A DNA stretch of 64,000 nt from Fibrisoma limi BUZ 3 (GCF_000296815.2 NZ_CAIT01000006.1:166777-230776), one strand, 5' to 3'. Counted from the stretch's first letter, positions 34,262-43,891 are shown. Notes: generated by a model not told the origin, from the sequence alone. Translations and numbers: made by a program.

Positions 34262-35353
34262 CTACGGCCGCGCCAGCATTACCAGGCAGACCGGCGAAGG
34301 TACACTGATTTCGTAGCCCGTCGCTGCTACGTCGCCGGTTTGCTTGTCGCGTTTGAACACGGTGATGTTGTCGGTTTCCTCATGGGCCACCAGTACGTAG
34401 TCACCGTTGGGGTCGATCCAGAAATTGCGCGGCTGATCCCCACCGGTATAATGTAGTCCAACCGGCGACAGCGCCCCATTGTCGCCGATCCGGAAGATAG
34501 CCAGGGTATTGTTCCCCCGGTTGGTCGTATACAGATAACGCCCTGCGGCATCGACGTGAATATCCCCGCCGGAGCGTTCGCCCTCGTACTGTTCCGGTAA
34601 AAACGGTACGTCATCCTGCAACAACGCAAACGCGTCGGTTTCGGGGTGGCGGGTGAAAACAGCTACGGTCGAACTCATCTCTTTGATGCCATAGACGTGC
34701 CGACCATCCGGATGAACGGCCGTGATGCGCGGTCCGGAACCTGGCGAGACAGCTACGTAGGGCGTTTCGTGGGGGCTAAGCGTATGCTGGTCGGCATCAA
34801 CCCGGTACGCGTGAACCTTGTCTGTGCCGAGGTCCGATGCGTATAGCCACCGACCGTCCGGCGATAGCGTGGCCGAATGAACATGCGGAGCGTCCTGCCG
34901 CTCTTCATCTACACTACTACCGGTATGGGTCAATAACTGGGTAGCCTCAGCAAGCGATCCGTCTTCCCGAATGGGCAGGACTGCCAGGCTACCACTCCCG
35001 TAGTTAGATACGAACGCCAGTTTGCCGCTTTGGTGAATGCTGATGTGGCAGGGGGCCTTTCCCAACGATACCTGCTGATTAATGAACGTCAGGTGGCCGG
35101 ACTGCGGGTCGATGGCGTAGGCGTAGACCGTACCGAAATGCTCATCGCCCTGCTCGTCGCGTTCGTTGACCGCGTAGAGAAAATGGCCGCTGGGGTGCAG
35201 GGCAAGAAACGACGGACTGTTCGGATTATCGACGGCCTGCACAAGTTCGACGGTTCCGGTTGCCCGGTCAAATGCGTATACATAAAGGCCCCGGCTGCCC
35301 CGCACCGAGTACGTACCGACGTAGAGAATATCGGTTAAAGCTGTCTGCTGGTT
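34262..35353 (-). CDS. Lactonase-family beta-propeller protein (6-phosphogluconolactonase-like, YbhE type)
   Basis: 363 residues from MNQQTALTDILYVGTYSVRG (35353), ten codons inside the longest frame. It forms a seven-bladed propeller, with repeats such as LVQAVDNPNSPSFLALHPSG, ISIHQSGKLAFVSNYGSGSL and TRNRGNNTLAIF-type blades, plus GDQPRNFWIDPNGDYVLVAH. YbhE relatives hydrolyse 6-phosphogluconolactone; others act on carboxy-muconolactone. No obvious signal peptide. No pentose-phosphate neighbours are present. Confidence 0.9.
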   Translation of the reverse strand, partial: NQQTALTDILYVGTYSVRGSRGLYVYAFDRATGTVELVQAVDNPNSPSFLALHPSGHFLYAVNERDEQGDEHFGTVYAYAIDPQSGHLTFINQQVSLGKAPCHISIHQSGKLAFVSNYGSGSLAVLPIREDGSLAEATQLLTHTGSSVDEERQDAPHVHSATLSPDGRWLYASDLGTDKVHAYRVDADQHTLSPHETPYVAVSPGSGPRITAVHPDGRHVYGIKEMSSTVAVFTRHPETDAFALLQDDVPFLPEQYEGERSGGDIHVDAAGRYLYTTNRGNNTLAIFRIGDNGALSPVGLHYTGGDQPRNFWIDPNGDYVLVAHEETDNITVFKRDKQTGDVAATGYEISVPSPVCLVMLARP

Positions 35354-35609
35354 CATTACATTGAGTAAGAGGATGACACACAATGCTATGCCAACTGGTT
35401 TCCGGGGCAGGCGGTTTCAGGATACGATTAAACAAAGATGTATTATAAGCAGACGGACCACAGCATAAGATCAAAAAACTTAAAACCGAATTCAGTCTTT
35501 ATCCTAAACCAAGAAATAGTGAATCAGATATATAAATTAAATATAGTAATGGAGCGTTAGACCCAACCGTATTGGTAGCCACTGGCGCAACTTGTGGTAC
35601 TCATCACCT

Positions 35610-36320
35610 ATGAAAAAGGAAAACATTCATTTGGTCGACTGGCAGCGGATTCTGTTCGGGGAGGCTCCCCCGGAATTTATGCTTGAAGTGTTCATTAGGT
35701 CGGTCGTCATCTACATGGCGTTCGTGGTGACGGCCCGCTACCTTGGCAAGCGGATGAATGGACAACTGACCATTACCGAACTGGCTGTGATGCTGACGCT
35801 TGGGGCTATTATTTCGCCGGCCATGCAGTTGCCTGAGCGGGGCATTTTGCAAAGTATTCTCGCGCTGTTCTGTACGCTTCTGTTTCAGCGGGGGCTTGGC
35901 CTGTTAGGTTTCAAGTACCGCAAGGTAGAACAGACTATATTCGGTAAGGAAGCAGCCCTGGTCAAAGATGGCATACTGCAACTGGATCAAATGGCAGCCG
36001 CCCGAATCTCCCGCCAGCAAGTGGATGCTGTTTTACGCAGCAATGGCATATACAACGTCGGCCAGGTAAAGCGGCTCTACCTGGAAGCGTATGGCCTTTT
36101 CACTATTTATCAAAAAGAGCAAGATGAGCCCGGACTGTCTACGCTGCCTAAAAGCGACAGGGCAGTTACGTCGATTCTCGAATCGGTCGACGAGGAGATT
36201 GTGTGCAACAACTGCGGAAACGCCGTCCCGGCTGCTAAAAAGGATGAGGTCTGCACCGTGTGCGGACAGAAGGTGTGGGAAAAAGCCGTTGTGAACCGGG
36301 GCAGTAATATACAGGCATGA
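35610..36320 (+). CDS. DUF421 (YetF-like) membrane protein with C-terminal zinc ribbon
   Basis: 236 residues from MKKENIHLVDWQRILFGEAP (35610). Three N-terminal membrane segments are followed by a cytoplasmic DUF421/YetF domain (VKDGILQLDQMAAARISRQQ, VKRLYLEAYGLFTIYQ). A C-terminal extension carries CNNCGN and CTVCGQ, a four-cysteine zinc ribbon not usual in Bacillus YetF. It overlaps the next gene by 4 bases (ATGA), so the pair is co-translated and probably forms a heteromer. Confidence 0.88.
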   Translation: MKKENIHLVDWQRILFGEAPPEFMLEVFIRSVVIYMAFVVTARYLGKRMNGQLTITELAVMLTLGAIISPAMQLPERGILQSILALFCTLLFQRGLGLLGFKYRKVEQTIFGKEAALVKDGILQLDQMAAARISRQQVDAVLRSNGIYNVGQVKRLYLEAYGLFTIYQKEQDEPGLSTLPKSDRAVTSILESVDEEIVCNNCGNAVPAAKKDEVCTVCGQKVWEKAVVNRGSNIQA

Positions 36321-37006
36321 AATCAGAAGAAATCCACCTGAGCGAGTGGCAACGCATACTGTTTGGTCAGGTAACCGCCGAATTTTACATCGAAATCGTA
36401 ATTCGAGTTTCCGTCATCTACCTGATCCTGATGGTATCCATGCGGCTGATGGGTAAGCGAATGTCGTCGCAACTGAGTCGGACCGAAATGGTTTCGATGG
36501 TGTCGCTGGCGGCTGCCATCGGTATTCCGATCATCGCACCGGACCGGGGTATTCTACCCGCCATCATCACGGCCGTCGTAATTGTATGTGGCCAGTGGAT
36601 TATATCCAAATGGGCCGCTCACAATAGTCGAGTTGAAACGTCGATTAATGACGATTTTACCATTTTGATAGAGGATTCGGTGATGCAGCTCGATGATATG
36701 CAGCAGACGCGTGTTACATCGGAGCGGCTGTTTGCTCAGCTTCGGGCGCTGGGCCAATACCATCTCGGTACGGTGAAACGACTATACCTGGAGGCCAACG
36801 GAGCGTTTACGCTGATTCCGCAGCAGAAGTCACAGCCGGGCCTGTCCGTACTCCCGCCCTGGGATAAGGAATTTTGCGAACAGCAGAAAAGATCGGTCGA
36901 TACGTGTGTCTGTACGCGGTGCGGCAACCGGAAAGTGAACCCGCCCGACGAGGAGGAAGAATGCCCCAACTGCCTCAACCGTACCTGGACCTACGCCATT
37001 GAATAA
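36317..37006 (+). CDS. DUF421 (YetF-like) membrane protein with C-terminal zinc ribbon, second of an overlapping pair
   Basis: 229 residues, paralogous to the preceding gene: EIHLSEWQRILFGQVTAEFY versus NIHLVDWQRILFGEAPPEFM. It has three membrane segments, then IEDSVMQLDDMQQTRVTSER and VKRLYLEANGAFTLIPQ. The C-terminal ribbon has CTRCGN and CPNCLN pairs. YetF-type proteins have been linked to spore/germination membranes in Firmicutes and to stress elsewhere; the role in Bacteroidota is open. Confidence 0.88.
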   Translation: MKSEEIHLSEWQRILFGQVTAEFYIEIVIRVSVIYLILMVSMRLMGKRMSSQLSRTEMVSMVSLAAAIGIPIIAPDRGILPAIITAVVIVCGQWIISKWAAHNSRVETSINDDFTILIEDSVMQLDDMQQTRVTSERLFAQLRALGQYHLGTVKRLYLEANGAFTLIPQQKSQPGLSVLPPWDKEFCEQQKRSVDTCVCTRCGNRKVNPPDEEEECPNCLNRTWTYAIE

Positions 37007-37048
37007 TCTATAAAACAGGTCGTTACGGCCACGTAGACGCACAACGGT

Positions 37049-37297
37049 ATGAAAATAGGAGAAAAATTGCTGAAGCAGCTAAACCGGAAATACGAGCCGT
37101 CGACGATGGTTAATGCTACATTTGGTCGTTACGACGTAGCGTTTAAAACCGACGAAGAGGGTAACCCAATCCTGCTGTTTATCGGGCAGGCCGGCGACGA
37201 GGGGATGATCAAGGGAGATCACTTTTCGCGTCGGCTGGTCAAAGATGGCAACGGGGTCGTCATCAAGGATCACTGGGATTACAAGGGAAAAGTATAA
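37049..37297 (+). CDS. Small conserved-looking protein of unknown function
   Basis: 82 charged residues, MKIGEKLLKQLNRKYEPSTM to HWDYKGKV. It looks like a small beta-rich domain (VNATFGRYDVAFKTDEEGNP, VVIKDHWDYKG). It is 42 bases downstream of the DUF421 pair on the same strand and probably cotranscribed with it. No family recognised. Confidence 0.65.
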   Translation: MKIGEKLLKQLNRKYEPSTMVNATFGRYDVAFKTDEEGNPILLFIGQAGDEGMIKGDHFSRRLVKDGNGVVIKDHWDYKGKV

Positions 37298-37317
37298 CGC
37301 GGGGTTCCAGGCTGATT

Positions 37318-37348
37318 GGTGGTGTCAGGTGTAGCCCCTGACACCACC
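37318..37348. repeat. 12-bp inverted repeat with GGTGTCAGG core
   Basis: GGTGGTGTCAGG (37318-37329) pairs exactly with CCTGACACCACC (37337-37348). It shares its core with the palindromes at 22926-22990 and 53829-53903, and lies between the convergent unknown gene and Gfo/Idh/MocA gene. Confidence 0.85.
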
Positions 37349-37360
37349 ATCCCGATGCCT

Positions 37361-38611
37361 TTACGCGCGGGCCACGGCCGTTGAATCCAGCACCTTTCGA
37401 ACCTCCTGTGTCGACACTTTATTACCGGTTTTAGCCGCGCGTTCAATCGCTTCGATGAGCTGCACGTCGCGCATACCCATCTCGCCCGGCACGCTGCTTG
37501 GCTTGTCGTTCAGGATGCAGTCGGCAAAGGCATCCATCTGCCGGGCCTGCTGGTTCACGTTTTCGATGTCCATGCTCCCGTTGCTGGTTTGGCCCTTCAG
37601 CCCATCGTAGGCATAGGCCGGTTGGAGTTCAAACCAGCCGTTGGCCGCTTCGGCCCGGAGCTTATTGTATTTTTCGTTGAAGCTGGTGCGGCAGTTCGCT
37701 ACGGAACCATCGGCAAACTGCATCTGAAAGTCGACGCCCTGCTCCACTTCCGAAAACTTATCCTTATCCGTTATCGGATGATATTTAGCCGTAACCGAAA
37801 CCGGGATTTCTCCTTTTGTATAAACAACCCCCTGTATGCAGTACACACCGACGTCGTGCAGCGGACCACCTCCGGGCATCGGTTTACCGTTCAGCGTACC
37901 TTTTCCCAACCGCCAGGGTGAATCTTTTTCGCTTTGATCCTGACCGTTCTCGGCAATGATCTGATTGACGTTTCCAAACACTTCTTTTTGTCCGAGCCGC
38001 ATCATCTCCTGGTTGTGGGGCTCAAAGTGCAGCCGGTAGCCGATGGAGAGTTTCTTCCCTGCTTTGTTACAGGCATCGATCATCCGCTGGCAGTCGGTTG
38101 AGTTGAGCGCCATTGGTTTCTCGCAGATAACGTGCTTGCCAGCCTGAGCGGCCCGGACCGTGTAGTCGGCATGCATGGCATCGGGTAGCACGACATACAC
38201 AATGTCAATATCCGGATTGTCGGCGATCTGGTCGAACGTATCGTAATTGTAGACGTTTTTGTCCGGGATATCATACTCCCGTTTCCACTTGTCGATCTTA
38301 TCGGGCGTACCTGTCACGATGCCCGCCAGCCGGCAGTTCTTTGTTTCTTTCAGGGCCGGTCCTAGCTGCCCTTCGCTATAATTACCCAGGCCAACCAGCG
38401 CAACGCCCAGTTTTCGGCCGGATTCGGTGCGGCCAGAGCCTGCAGCATCGGTTCCTGCCGTTTCGCCCGGCGACTCGTTCTTACTGCCGCAGGCCTGAAG
38501 GCTCATCAAAGAAGCCAGACCCGGAACGGCAAAGGCAGCGGCTCCGAGGTGACGGATAAAGTCGCGACGGATGAGATGGTTATTGGGTATCCACAACGAA
38601 GGTCGATTCAT
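37361..38611 (-). CDS. Gfo/Idh/MocA-family oxidoreductase (exported, glucose-fructose-oxidoreductase-like)
   Basis: 416 residues. The N-terminus has a Tat-like motif (RRDFIRHLGAAAFAVPGLAS) and a cysteine (SLQACGS) that could be a lipobox. Next comes the Rossmann domain (GVALVGLGNYSEGQLGPALK), the hinge motif EKPMAL, and the C-terminal beta domain with catalytic region GGPLHDVGVYCIQGV. Such periplasmic enzymes oxidise sugars with tightly bound NADP, often feeding DUF1080 and cytochrome-linked dehydrogenases, both of which occur in this window. Confidence 0.92.
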   Translation of the reverse strand: MNRPSLWIPNNHLIRRDFIRHLGAAAFAVPGLASLMSLQACGSKNESPGETAGTDAAGSGRTESGRKLGVALVGLGNYSEGQLGPALKETKNCRLAGIVTGTPDKIDKWKREYDIPDKNVYNYDTFDQIADNPDIDIVYVVLPDAMHADYTVRAAQAGKHVICEKPMALNSTDCQRMIDACNKAGKKLSIGYRLHFEPHNQEMMRLGQKEVFGNVNQIIAENGQDQSEKDSPWRLGKGTLNGKPMPGGGPLHDVGVYCIQGVVYTKGEIPVSVTAKYHPITDKDKFSEVEQGVDFQMQFADGSVANCRTSFNEKYNKLRAEAANGWFELQPAYAYDGLKGQTSNGSMDIENVNQQARQMDAFADCILNDKPSSVPGEMGMRDVQLIEAIERAAKTGNKVSTQEVRKVLDSTAVARA

Positions 38612-38758
38612 AACAATAGCAGTTTTTGACTAAACTATATTGTCAACCAACTTGATGGGTATTAAAATGTTTAGCTGCGGTCCGCTTGTTACAAAATAAT
38701 ATACCCTAACCTTATCGGGTAAGATGGGTTTATTAGAACATAGCCCTTCCATATACGA

Positions 38759-40525
38759 ATGAACAGAACAATTTTTCTTGTTGGCCTGCTTGCGTTGGTA
38801 CTTGGTTCAGTCGCTACGTATGTAATCACAAAACCCAGTACGCAGAAAGACGATGCCGCCAAACCCATTCCGGTGCCAACGGATTTTATAGAAGAGCTTT
38901 GGTATAAGAATCGGATTATCTATAACCTTGATGTAGAAGTGTTCAAGGATTCTGATGGCAACGGGGTAGGCGATTTCAAGGGGCTAACTCAGCAACTGGA
39001 TTACCTTAAAAACCTGGGCGTCGATGCCATCTGGCTGGCTCCGTTTCAGCCCACACCCAACCAGGACGATGGCTACGACGTAGCCGATTATTATGCCATC
39101 GACAAACGGCTCGGAACCCAGGACGACTTCAGCGACTTTATGCAGCAGGCCAGCCAGCGGGACATACGAGTCATCATGGACCTGGTGATCAACCATACCT
39201 CCGATCAGCATCCGTGGTTCAAAGCTGCCCGGCAGGATAAAAATTCACCGTATCGGTCGTGGTACGTCTGGTCGAAGCAGCAGCCGAAGGATTGGGACAA
39301 AGGCATGGTGTTTCCGGGTGTGCAGACAGAAACCTGGAGTTATGATTCCGTAGCGGGCGAATATTTTCTGCACCGTTTCTACCGCTTCCAGCCAGACCTG
39401 AATGCGCAGAACCCGGCCGTGCAGACCGAAATCCGGAATGTAATCCGACATTGGCTCAATCAGGGCATTGCCGGGTTTCGGCTCGATGGCGTGCCGTTTT
39501 ACATTGAACTGCCCGAAACGGGCATGACCAGTCCGGAACATCAGTACGAAATGATCCCGCAGCTCCGTCAGTTTACGCAATGGCACAAGCGGGACGTGAC
39601 ACTGTTGGGCGAAATCAACGTAGAGCCTGAAGAAAACAAGCAGTATTTTGGGAAAGAGGGCGGGGGCATTCACATGATGTTTAACTTCTACGCAAACCAG
39701 TATCTGTTCTACGCACTGGCCAGTGGCGAGGTAAAGCCGTTACGGGAAGCGCTCACGTCGACCAAAGATATTCCGGCAACGGCCCAGTGGGCGCATTTTC
39801 TGCGCAACCACGACGAGATTGATTTGGGGCGGCTTAGTGACAAAGACCGGTCGCTGGTGTACGAAAAGTTCGGACCGGCGAACAATATGCAGTTGTACGA
39901 CCGGGGGATTCGTCGGCGGCTGGCCCCTATGCTCAACAACCCGGCGATGCTGTCGATGGCCTACAGCCTGTTGTACTCGCTGCCGGGAGCGCCGGTCATT
40001 CGCTACGGGGAGGAAATTGGTATGGGCGATGACCTGCGGCTAAAAGAACGACTGGCTATCCGGACACCCATGCAATGGTCGGCGGAGCCGAACGCCGGTT
40101 TTTCAACCGCCGACAAAACCGTGCGACCGGTCATTGACAAAGGGCCCTATGCCTACAAGCAGGTGAACGTAGCGGATCAGCAACGGGATTCGACGTCCCT
40201 CCTGAATCAGATTACGCGGTTCATTCGGGTTCGGAAAGCGCATCCGGAGATCGGGTGGGGAAGCTGGTCGCTGATGGAAACGGATTCTCCAAATCTGCTG
40301 GTGATTCGCTACGACTGGAAGGGCCGTTCGCTGATGATGGTGCATAATTTCAGTAACGACGCGCAGGAGATGCAACTGCCGCCCGACCTGGCCCGGAAGC
40401 CGATGGTTAATCTGCTGGAAACCTCAGCAAAGGCATCGGGCGACCAGGGTAAGATTCGGCTCGCTGGCTATGGCTACGCGTGGTACGGTATGAATGGAAC
40501 CACCCCAATTGTGAAAATTAACTGA
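38759..40525 (+). CDS. GH13 alpha-amylase-family enzyme (trehalose-synthase-like)
   Basis: 588 residues. An N-terminal hydrophobic segment (residues 5-24) anchors or exports it. The (beta/alpha)8 barrel has all GH13 regions: I DLVINH (141-146), II GFRLDGVPF with nucleophile D243, III LLGEINV with acid/base E285, and IV FLRNHDE with H351/D352. A C-terminal beta domain follows (RSLMMVHNFSNDAQEMQLPP). IIYNLDVEVFKDSDGNGVGDFKG resembles the TreS subfamily. It may act on maltose/trehalose or short maltodextrins in the periplasm. Confidence 0.92.
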   Translation: MNRTIFLVGLLALVLGSVATYVITKPSTQKDDAAKPIPVPTDFIEELWYKNRIIYNLDVEVFKDSDGNGVGDFKGLTQQLDYLKNLGVDAIWLAPFQPTPNQDDGYDVADYYAIDKRLGTQDDFSDFMQQASQRDIRVIMDLVINHTSDQHPWFKAARQDKNSPYRSWYVWSKQQPKDWDKGMVFPGVQTETWSYDSVAGEYFLHRFYRFQPDLNAQNPAVQTEIRNVIRHWLNQGIAGFRLDGVPFYIELPETGMTSPEHQYEMIPQLRQFTQWHKRDVTLLGEINVEPEENKQYFGKEGGGIHMMFNFYANQYLFYALASGEVKPLREALTSTKDIPATAQWAHFLRNHDEIDLGRLSDKDRSLVYEKFGPANNMQLYDRGIRRRLAPMLNNPAMLSMAYSLLYSLPGAPVIRYGEEIGMGDDLRLKERLAIRTPMQWSAEPNAGFSTADKTVRPVIDKGPYAYKQVNVADQQRDSTSLLNQITRFIRVRKAHPEIGWGSWSLMETDSPNLLVIRYDWKGRSLMMVHNFSNDAQEMQLPPDLARKPMVNLLETSAKASGDQGKIRLAGYGYAWYGMNGTTPIVKIN

Positions 40526-40558
40526 TACAGCCTTATATAAAGCTAACCCCAGAATGGT

Positions 40559-40789
40559 ATGAAAACGCTTCATTTTAAAACCAACCTGACAGACAGCGAG
40601 GCCATTGCGGCCGTAACGAAAAATCTGAACGCCATTGAGCCTATTGACGGTTGGGTTATTGATACCGAAGCCCCCGACAATCTGCTGACGGTACAAACCA
40701 TCGACAACCGCATTGCGGATCAGGTTGAACAGGCTGTTGCGCGGGCCGGTTATCAGGCCGAATTTGTTTTCGAAGGATCGGAAGACTGA
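40559..40789 (+). CDS. HMA-like small protein lacking the CxxC metal motif
   Basis: 76 residues with the beta-alpha-beta-beta-alpha-beta spacing of heavy-metal-associated domains: KTLHFKTNLTDSEAIAAVTK, LTVQTIDNRIADQVEQAVAR and AGYQAEFV. The metal-binding MxCxxC loop is replaced by TNLTDSEA, so it should not bind copper or zinc in the usual way. Such cysteine-less HMA-like proteins recur in Bacteroidota with unknown function. Confidence 0.75.
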   Translation: MKTLHFKTNLTDSEAIAAVTKNLNAIEPIDGWVIDTEAPDNLLTVQTIDNRIADQVEQAVARAGYQAEFVFEGSED

Positions 40790-40792
40790 CGC

Positions 40793-41527
40793 TTATTTCG
40801 TACGGACGACCGTGAGCCGTTTCATCAGTTCCTTGCGGCTCGCGGCCGGAATCGGGATGGCAGTCTTATGCCCGACGATGTACAGGTAGTTGCGTTCCAG
40901 CCGCTCCAGATAGTCGAGGTTAAGGAGCAGCGACCGGGAGAGCCGAAAAAAGTTCGACGCTGAAAAATACTGAGCCAGGTGGCGCAGGTTCATGCTGATA
41001 TGATACGGCTGTTCGCGGGTGGTCAGGAAAATCTTGACGTAGGCACCGTCGGCTTTAAGGTACAGGACATCTCTGAGCGCGATTTTCTCGTACCCTTTAT
41101 CAACCGGCAAAAACAGGTGTGCGGCTGAGGGCGTATCGACCAACTGATTTAGTTGAAAATAGTGGTACGCCAGTTCAATCTGAAGTTTCAGTTCGTCGGC
41201 CCGGAACGGTTTCAGCAGGTAGGCGGCTGGCATGGTTTCCTTAGCGGCCTGGAACGTACCGTGGTCGGAGTCGGCGGTCAGGTAGATTATCGGCATTCGG
41301 TGTACCAGCAGCATCTCGCGGGCGGTTTCGATACCGTTTTCGGTCGAACCATCCAGCGTTATATCAACCAGCGCCATGTCCGGTGGCTGTGTCTTAACGG
41401 CTTTCAGCGCTTCGTTGAACGTACGGGCAACTGCCGTAACGGTGTGGCCGGCTTCTTCCAGGATTTCCTGCAGATCAAGGGCCGTGAGTGTGTTATCTTC
41501 AACAAGTAAAATTTTCAACCGGTCCAT
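40793..41527 (-). CDS. LytTR-type response regulator
   Basis: 244 residues. The N-terminal receiver (LKILLVEDNTLTALDLQEIL, phospho-acceptor in MALVDITLDG, lysine in YLLKPFRADE) is followed by a LytTR DNA-binding domain (IALRDVLYLKADGAYVKIFL, HYLAQYFSASNFFRLSRSLL-like, LNLDYLERLERNYLYI). The gene is 9 bases downstream of the histidine kinase gene on the same strand, so the two form one two-component system. Targets unknown. Confidence 0.95.
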   Translation of the reverse strand: MDRLKILLVEDNTLTALDLQEILEEAGHTVTAVARTFNEALKAVKTQPPDMALVDITLDGSTENGIETAREMLLVHRMPIIYLTADSDHGTFQAAKETMPAAYLLKPFRADELKLQIELAYHYFQLNQLVDTPSAAHLFLPVDKGYEKIALRDVLYLKADGAYVKIFLTTREQPYHISMNLRHLAQYFSASNFFRLSRSLLLNLDYLERLERNYLYIVGHKTAIPIPAASRKELMKRLTVVRTK

Positions 41528-41536
41528 TAGGCCTCG

Positions 41537-43345
41537 TTAAATTTTAAACTCCATCGTGAACAGCGTCCCTGTTGGCTGGTTCGGATCGAATTGGTACGTG
41601 CCACGTAGCTGATTGACCTGAGCTTTGATCAGCGTCATGCCGAACGATTCTTTTTTCAGCACCACCGACCCAGGTCTAGTCCGGCCAACTTCAGACCCCT
41701 GGTCAAAACCCGGGCCGTTGTCGGTCACCCGTATATGAATTCTGTTGCTGCGGAGGTAACAGTCGACCTGAAAAGTGGGATGGTCGTTTCCGGGAAATGC
41801 GTATTTACAGGCATTGGTTGTCAGCTCATTCAGAATCAGCCCAACCGGAACGGCCTGATCGGCGGACAGGTAGATCGGATCGATGTTGTAGTCAGGTTGC
41901 ACAGGTGGAGAGCCGTAGGTACGCAGCACACCCTCTACCAGTTCGCGGATGAACTCGTCCAGATTCGCTTCGGCCAGGCGGTCACCGTCGTAGAGCCTTC
42001 GGTGCAGAATCGCCATCGACTGCACACGTAGCTGGCTTTCTTCAACCGCTGTCCGGGCTGCCTCGTCAGCCAACCGTTTGGCCTGTAAGTTAAGCAGGCT
42101 CGAAATCACCTGTAAGTTGTTCTTGACCCGATGGTTCTGTTCTTTTACCAACTGCTCGTTGCGCCGGCTGATGCGCTGGTTTCGGCGGTTCAGCCTGAAA
42201 AACGTAAAGCCGGCACCGACTGCCAGCACAAGCAGCACCGTGATCGCGATGGTCAGCCACCGCTGCGTTTCGAGAGTTTGCGTACGCAGCGCCAATTCCC
42301 GCTTCTGTGCATCAAGCAGCGCTTCCTTCTTCCTTGTTTCGTATTCGACATTGAGTCGGGCGATGGTGCCGTTGCGATCCGAAAGCAATTGATCTATTGC
42401 CAGTTTGTTGGCTTTCTGCTGGTGTACAAAGGCGTCTTCCCACTGACCGGTTGCCTGGTAGTATAGAACGAAGGCCTGCTCCAGCCCCATAACAACGTCG
42501 TAATCGTCCATTTCATTAGCCAGATAGCGTTGCTCGGCTTCAAGAAGAGCCTGGTGGGCCAGTTGAAACCTGTCGAACGCCAGGTACGCTTCTGCCAGGC
42601 GCAGGAGCACATTGGCCAGCAGCCGGTCCCGGTGCACGAGGATCATCAGGTCATAGGCTTCCCGGATGAGCGGAATGGCCCGATCGTCTTTGACTTTGGT
42701 GTAGAGGGTGCCGAGTTCGAGACTACATTCCGCAATGCCCAGCGTATCATTGAGCGATCGATAAATAGCCCCTTTTTTTCGCTGATAGTACATTATGCTG
42801 TCGTAAGCCACGCGGTCGCCGTGCATCCAGCTATCCGATTTGCTTTGATGGAGACTGGACAGCAACCCATAACCAAGCCCTAGCCCGCGCAGCGAACGAG
42901 CCCTGTGCGCCACGGCAACCGACCGACGGGCGTAGCGAAACGCATCCGGAAGCCGGCCCGACCGGCTTTCGTTTTCGCCGAGCCGAACGTAAATTCGACT
43001 GAGTTCAAAAGAATCACCAAAGGGTTCGAGCAGTCGAAGGGATTTCAGGAAATAACCCTGCGAGGCAAGATAGTTCCCGGCGAACACATACGTACGGCCG
43101 TACTGATAATACGCTTCAGCCAGTTGTTTGGTGTTCTTCGAGGCAAGGGCCTGTTGTTCCAGGTCACGGGCCTTTTGCAGCCGTTCTGGATGCACGTTCA
43201 GCGGGTTGCGGCCATAGGCTGAACTTAGGGATAACTGGCCTAACCAAAAGGTTAGTAACGTGCTAATTGCCAGCCTGTAGTAAACGTGAAATGGTGTGTT
43301 CAATGGGCAGGAAAGAATGTCCTGAATCAAATGTAAGGAAAGCAA
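41537..43345 (-). CDS. TPR-containing sensor histidine kinase (HisKA_2 type)
   Basis: 602 residues. It has a signal/membrane segment at about 24-44, then a periplasmic TPR array at about 55-320 (for example AEAYYQYGRTYVFAGNYLAS), a coiled coil, and a membrane segment at about 364-386 (LTIAITVLLVLAVGAGFTFF). The HisKA_2 dimerisation domain has phospho-His H405 in EQNHRVKNNLQVISSLLNLQ, and the HATPase has N-box LNELTTNACKYAF and G1 DNGPGFD. Paired with the LytTR regulator downstream. The TPR sensor type is common in Bacteroidota. Confidence 0.94.
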   Translation of the reverse strand: MLSLHLIQDILSCPLNTPFHVYYRLAISTLLTFWLGQLSLSSAYGRNPLNVHPERLQKARDLEQQALASKNTKQLAEAYYQYGRTYVFAGNYLASQGYFLKSLRLLEPFGDSFELSRIYVRLGENESRSGRLPDAFRYARRSVAVAHRARSLRGLGLGYGLLSSLHQSKSDSWMHGDRVAYDSIMYYQRKKGAIYRSLNDTLGIAECSLELGTLYTKVKDDRAIPLIREAYDLMILVHRDRLLANVLLRLAEAYLAFDRFQLAHQALLEAEQRYLANEMDDYDVVMGLEQAFVLYYQATGQWEDAFVHQQKANKLAIDQLLSDRNGTIARLNVEYETRKKEALLDAQKRELALRTQTLETQRWLTIAITVLLVLAVGAGFTFFRLNRRNQRISRRNEQLVKEQNHRVKNNLQVISSLLNLQAKRLADEAARTAVEESQLRVQSMAILHRRLYDGDRLAEANLDEFIRELVEGVLRTYGSPPVQPDYNIDPIYLSADQAVPVGLILNELTTNACKYAFPGNDHPTFQVDCYLRSNRIHIRVTDNGPGFDQGSEVGRTRPGSVVLKKESFGMTLIKAQVNQLRGTYQFDPNQPTGTLFTMEFKI

Positions 43346-43891
43346 CTAGTCTTTATCGGAATTGTTCAGATTTCGCAAGTAAAAAGTAATGTTTTAGAAG
43401 AAAAACCGGCTGATTGGTAAAGCCATCATTTGTAAAGCCAATAGAATTGAGCAGGTTTGAATTAAGTTAGATAAAAACGACGTATGATAATGCGTGTTTT
43501 TCCTTTAACCAGGCGTTTCCGCTTCTATCCACATCATTTTAATGTTTAATGCGGTTTATTCTATACAGCAAAAACCAGCAAGCGAAGCCTGGTTCGAATC
43601 ACCCTAGGCTTACAAAAACAGAAAACTTCTGTTACTTTCTTGCGATCGGCGGCATTAACTCATAAAGCTATCAATTCTATTTGTCTGGCTTTCCGCTTCT
43701 CTATCCACATCATTACTCAAACATTTATGACGAACTCGCTACCTGTTTCTTTTTCCGTAGAGCAGTGATTGGCTGACGAAAATTCATTCCGCTAACTCCT
43801 TTTTCATTGTCGGCTCGCTCGTTTTAGTTCGTTTCATCCGGAACGATCCCTGATTACGCATTATCTATCCATACTTTCCCATATCTTCTTT
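43346..43891. other. Long intergenic region with a direct repeat
   Basis: 546 bases upstream of the beta-barrel gene and of the divergent histidine kinase. Two copies of a motif ending ATCCACATCATT occur: 43516-43538 and 43690-43714, sharing TTTCCGCTTCT before it, with a CT insertion in the second. A weak hairpin sits at about 43590-43615 (AAGCCTGG with CTAGGCTT). No gene seen; it may hold regulatory sites or a small RNA. Confidence 0.55.

Noticed and set aside
43585..43620. GGTTCGAATCACC, resembling a tRNA T-arm or att site
   Set aside because: The T-stem does not pair, no acceptor or anticodon stem could be built in the preceding 75 bases, and no integrase is near.
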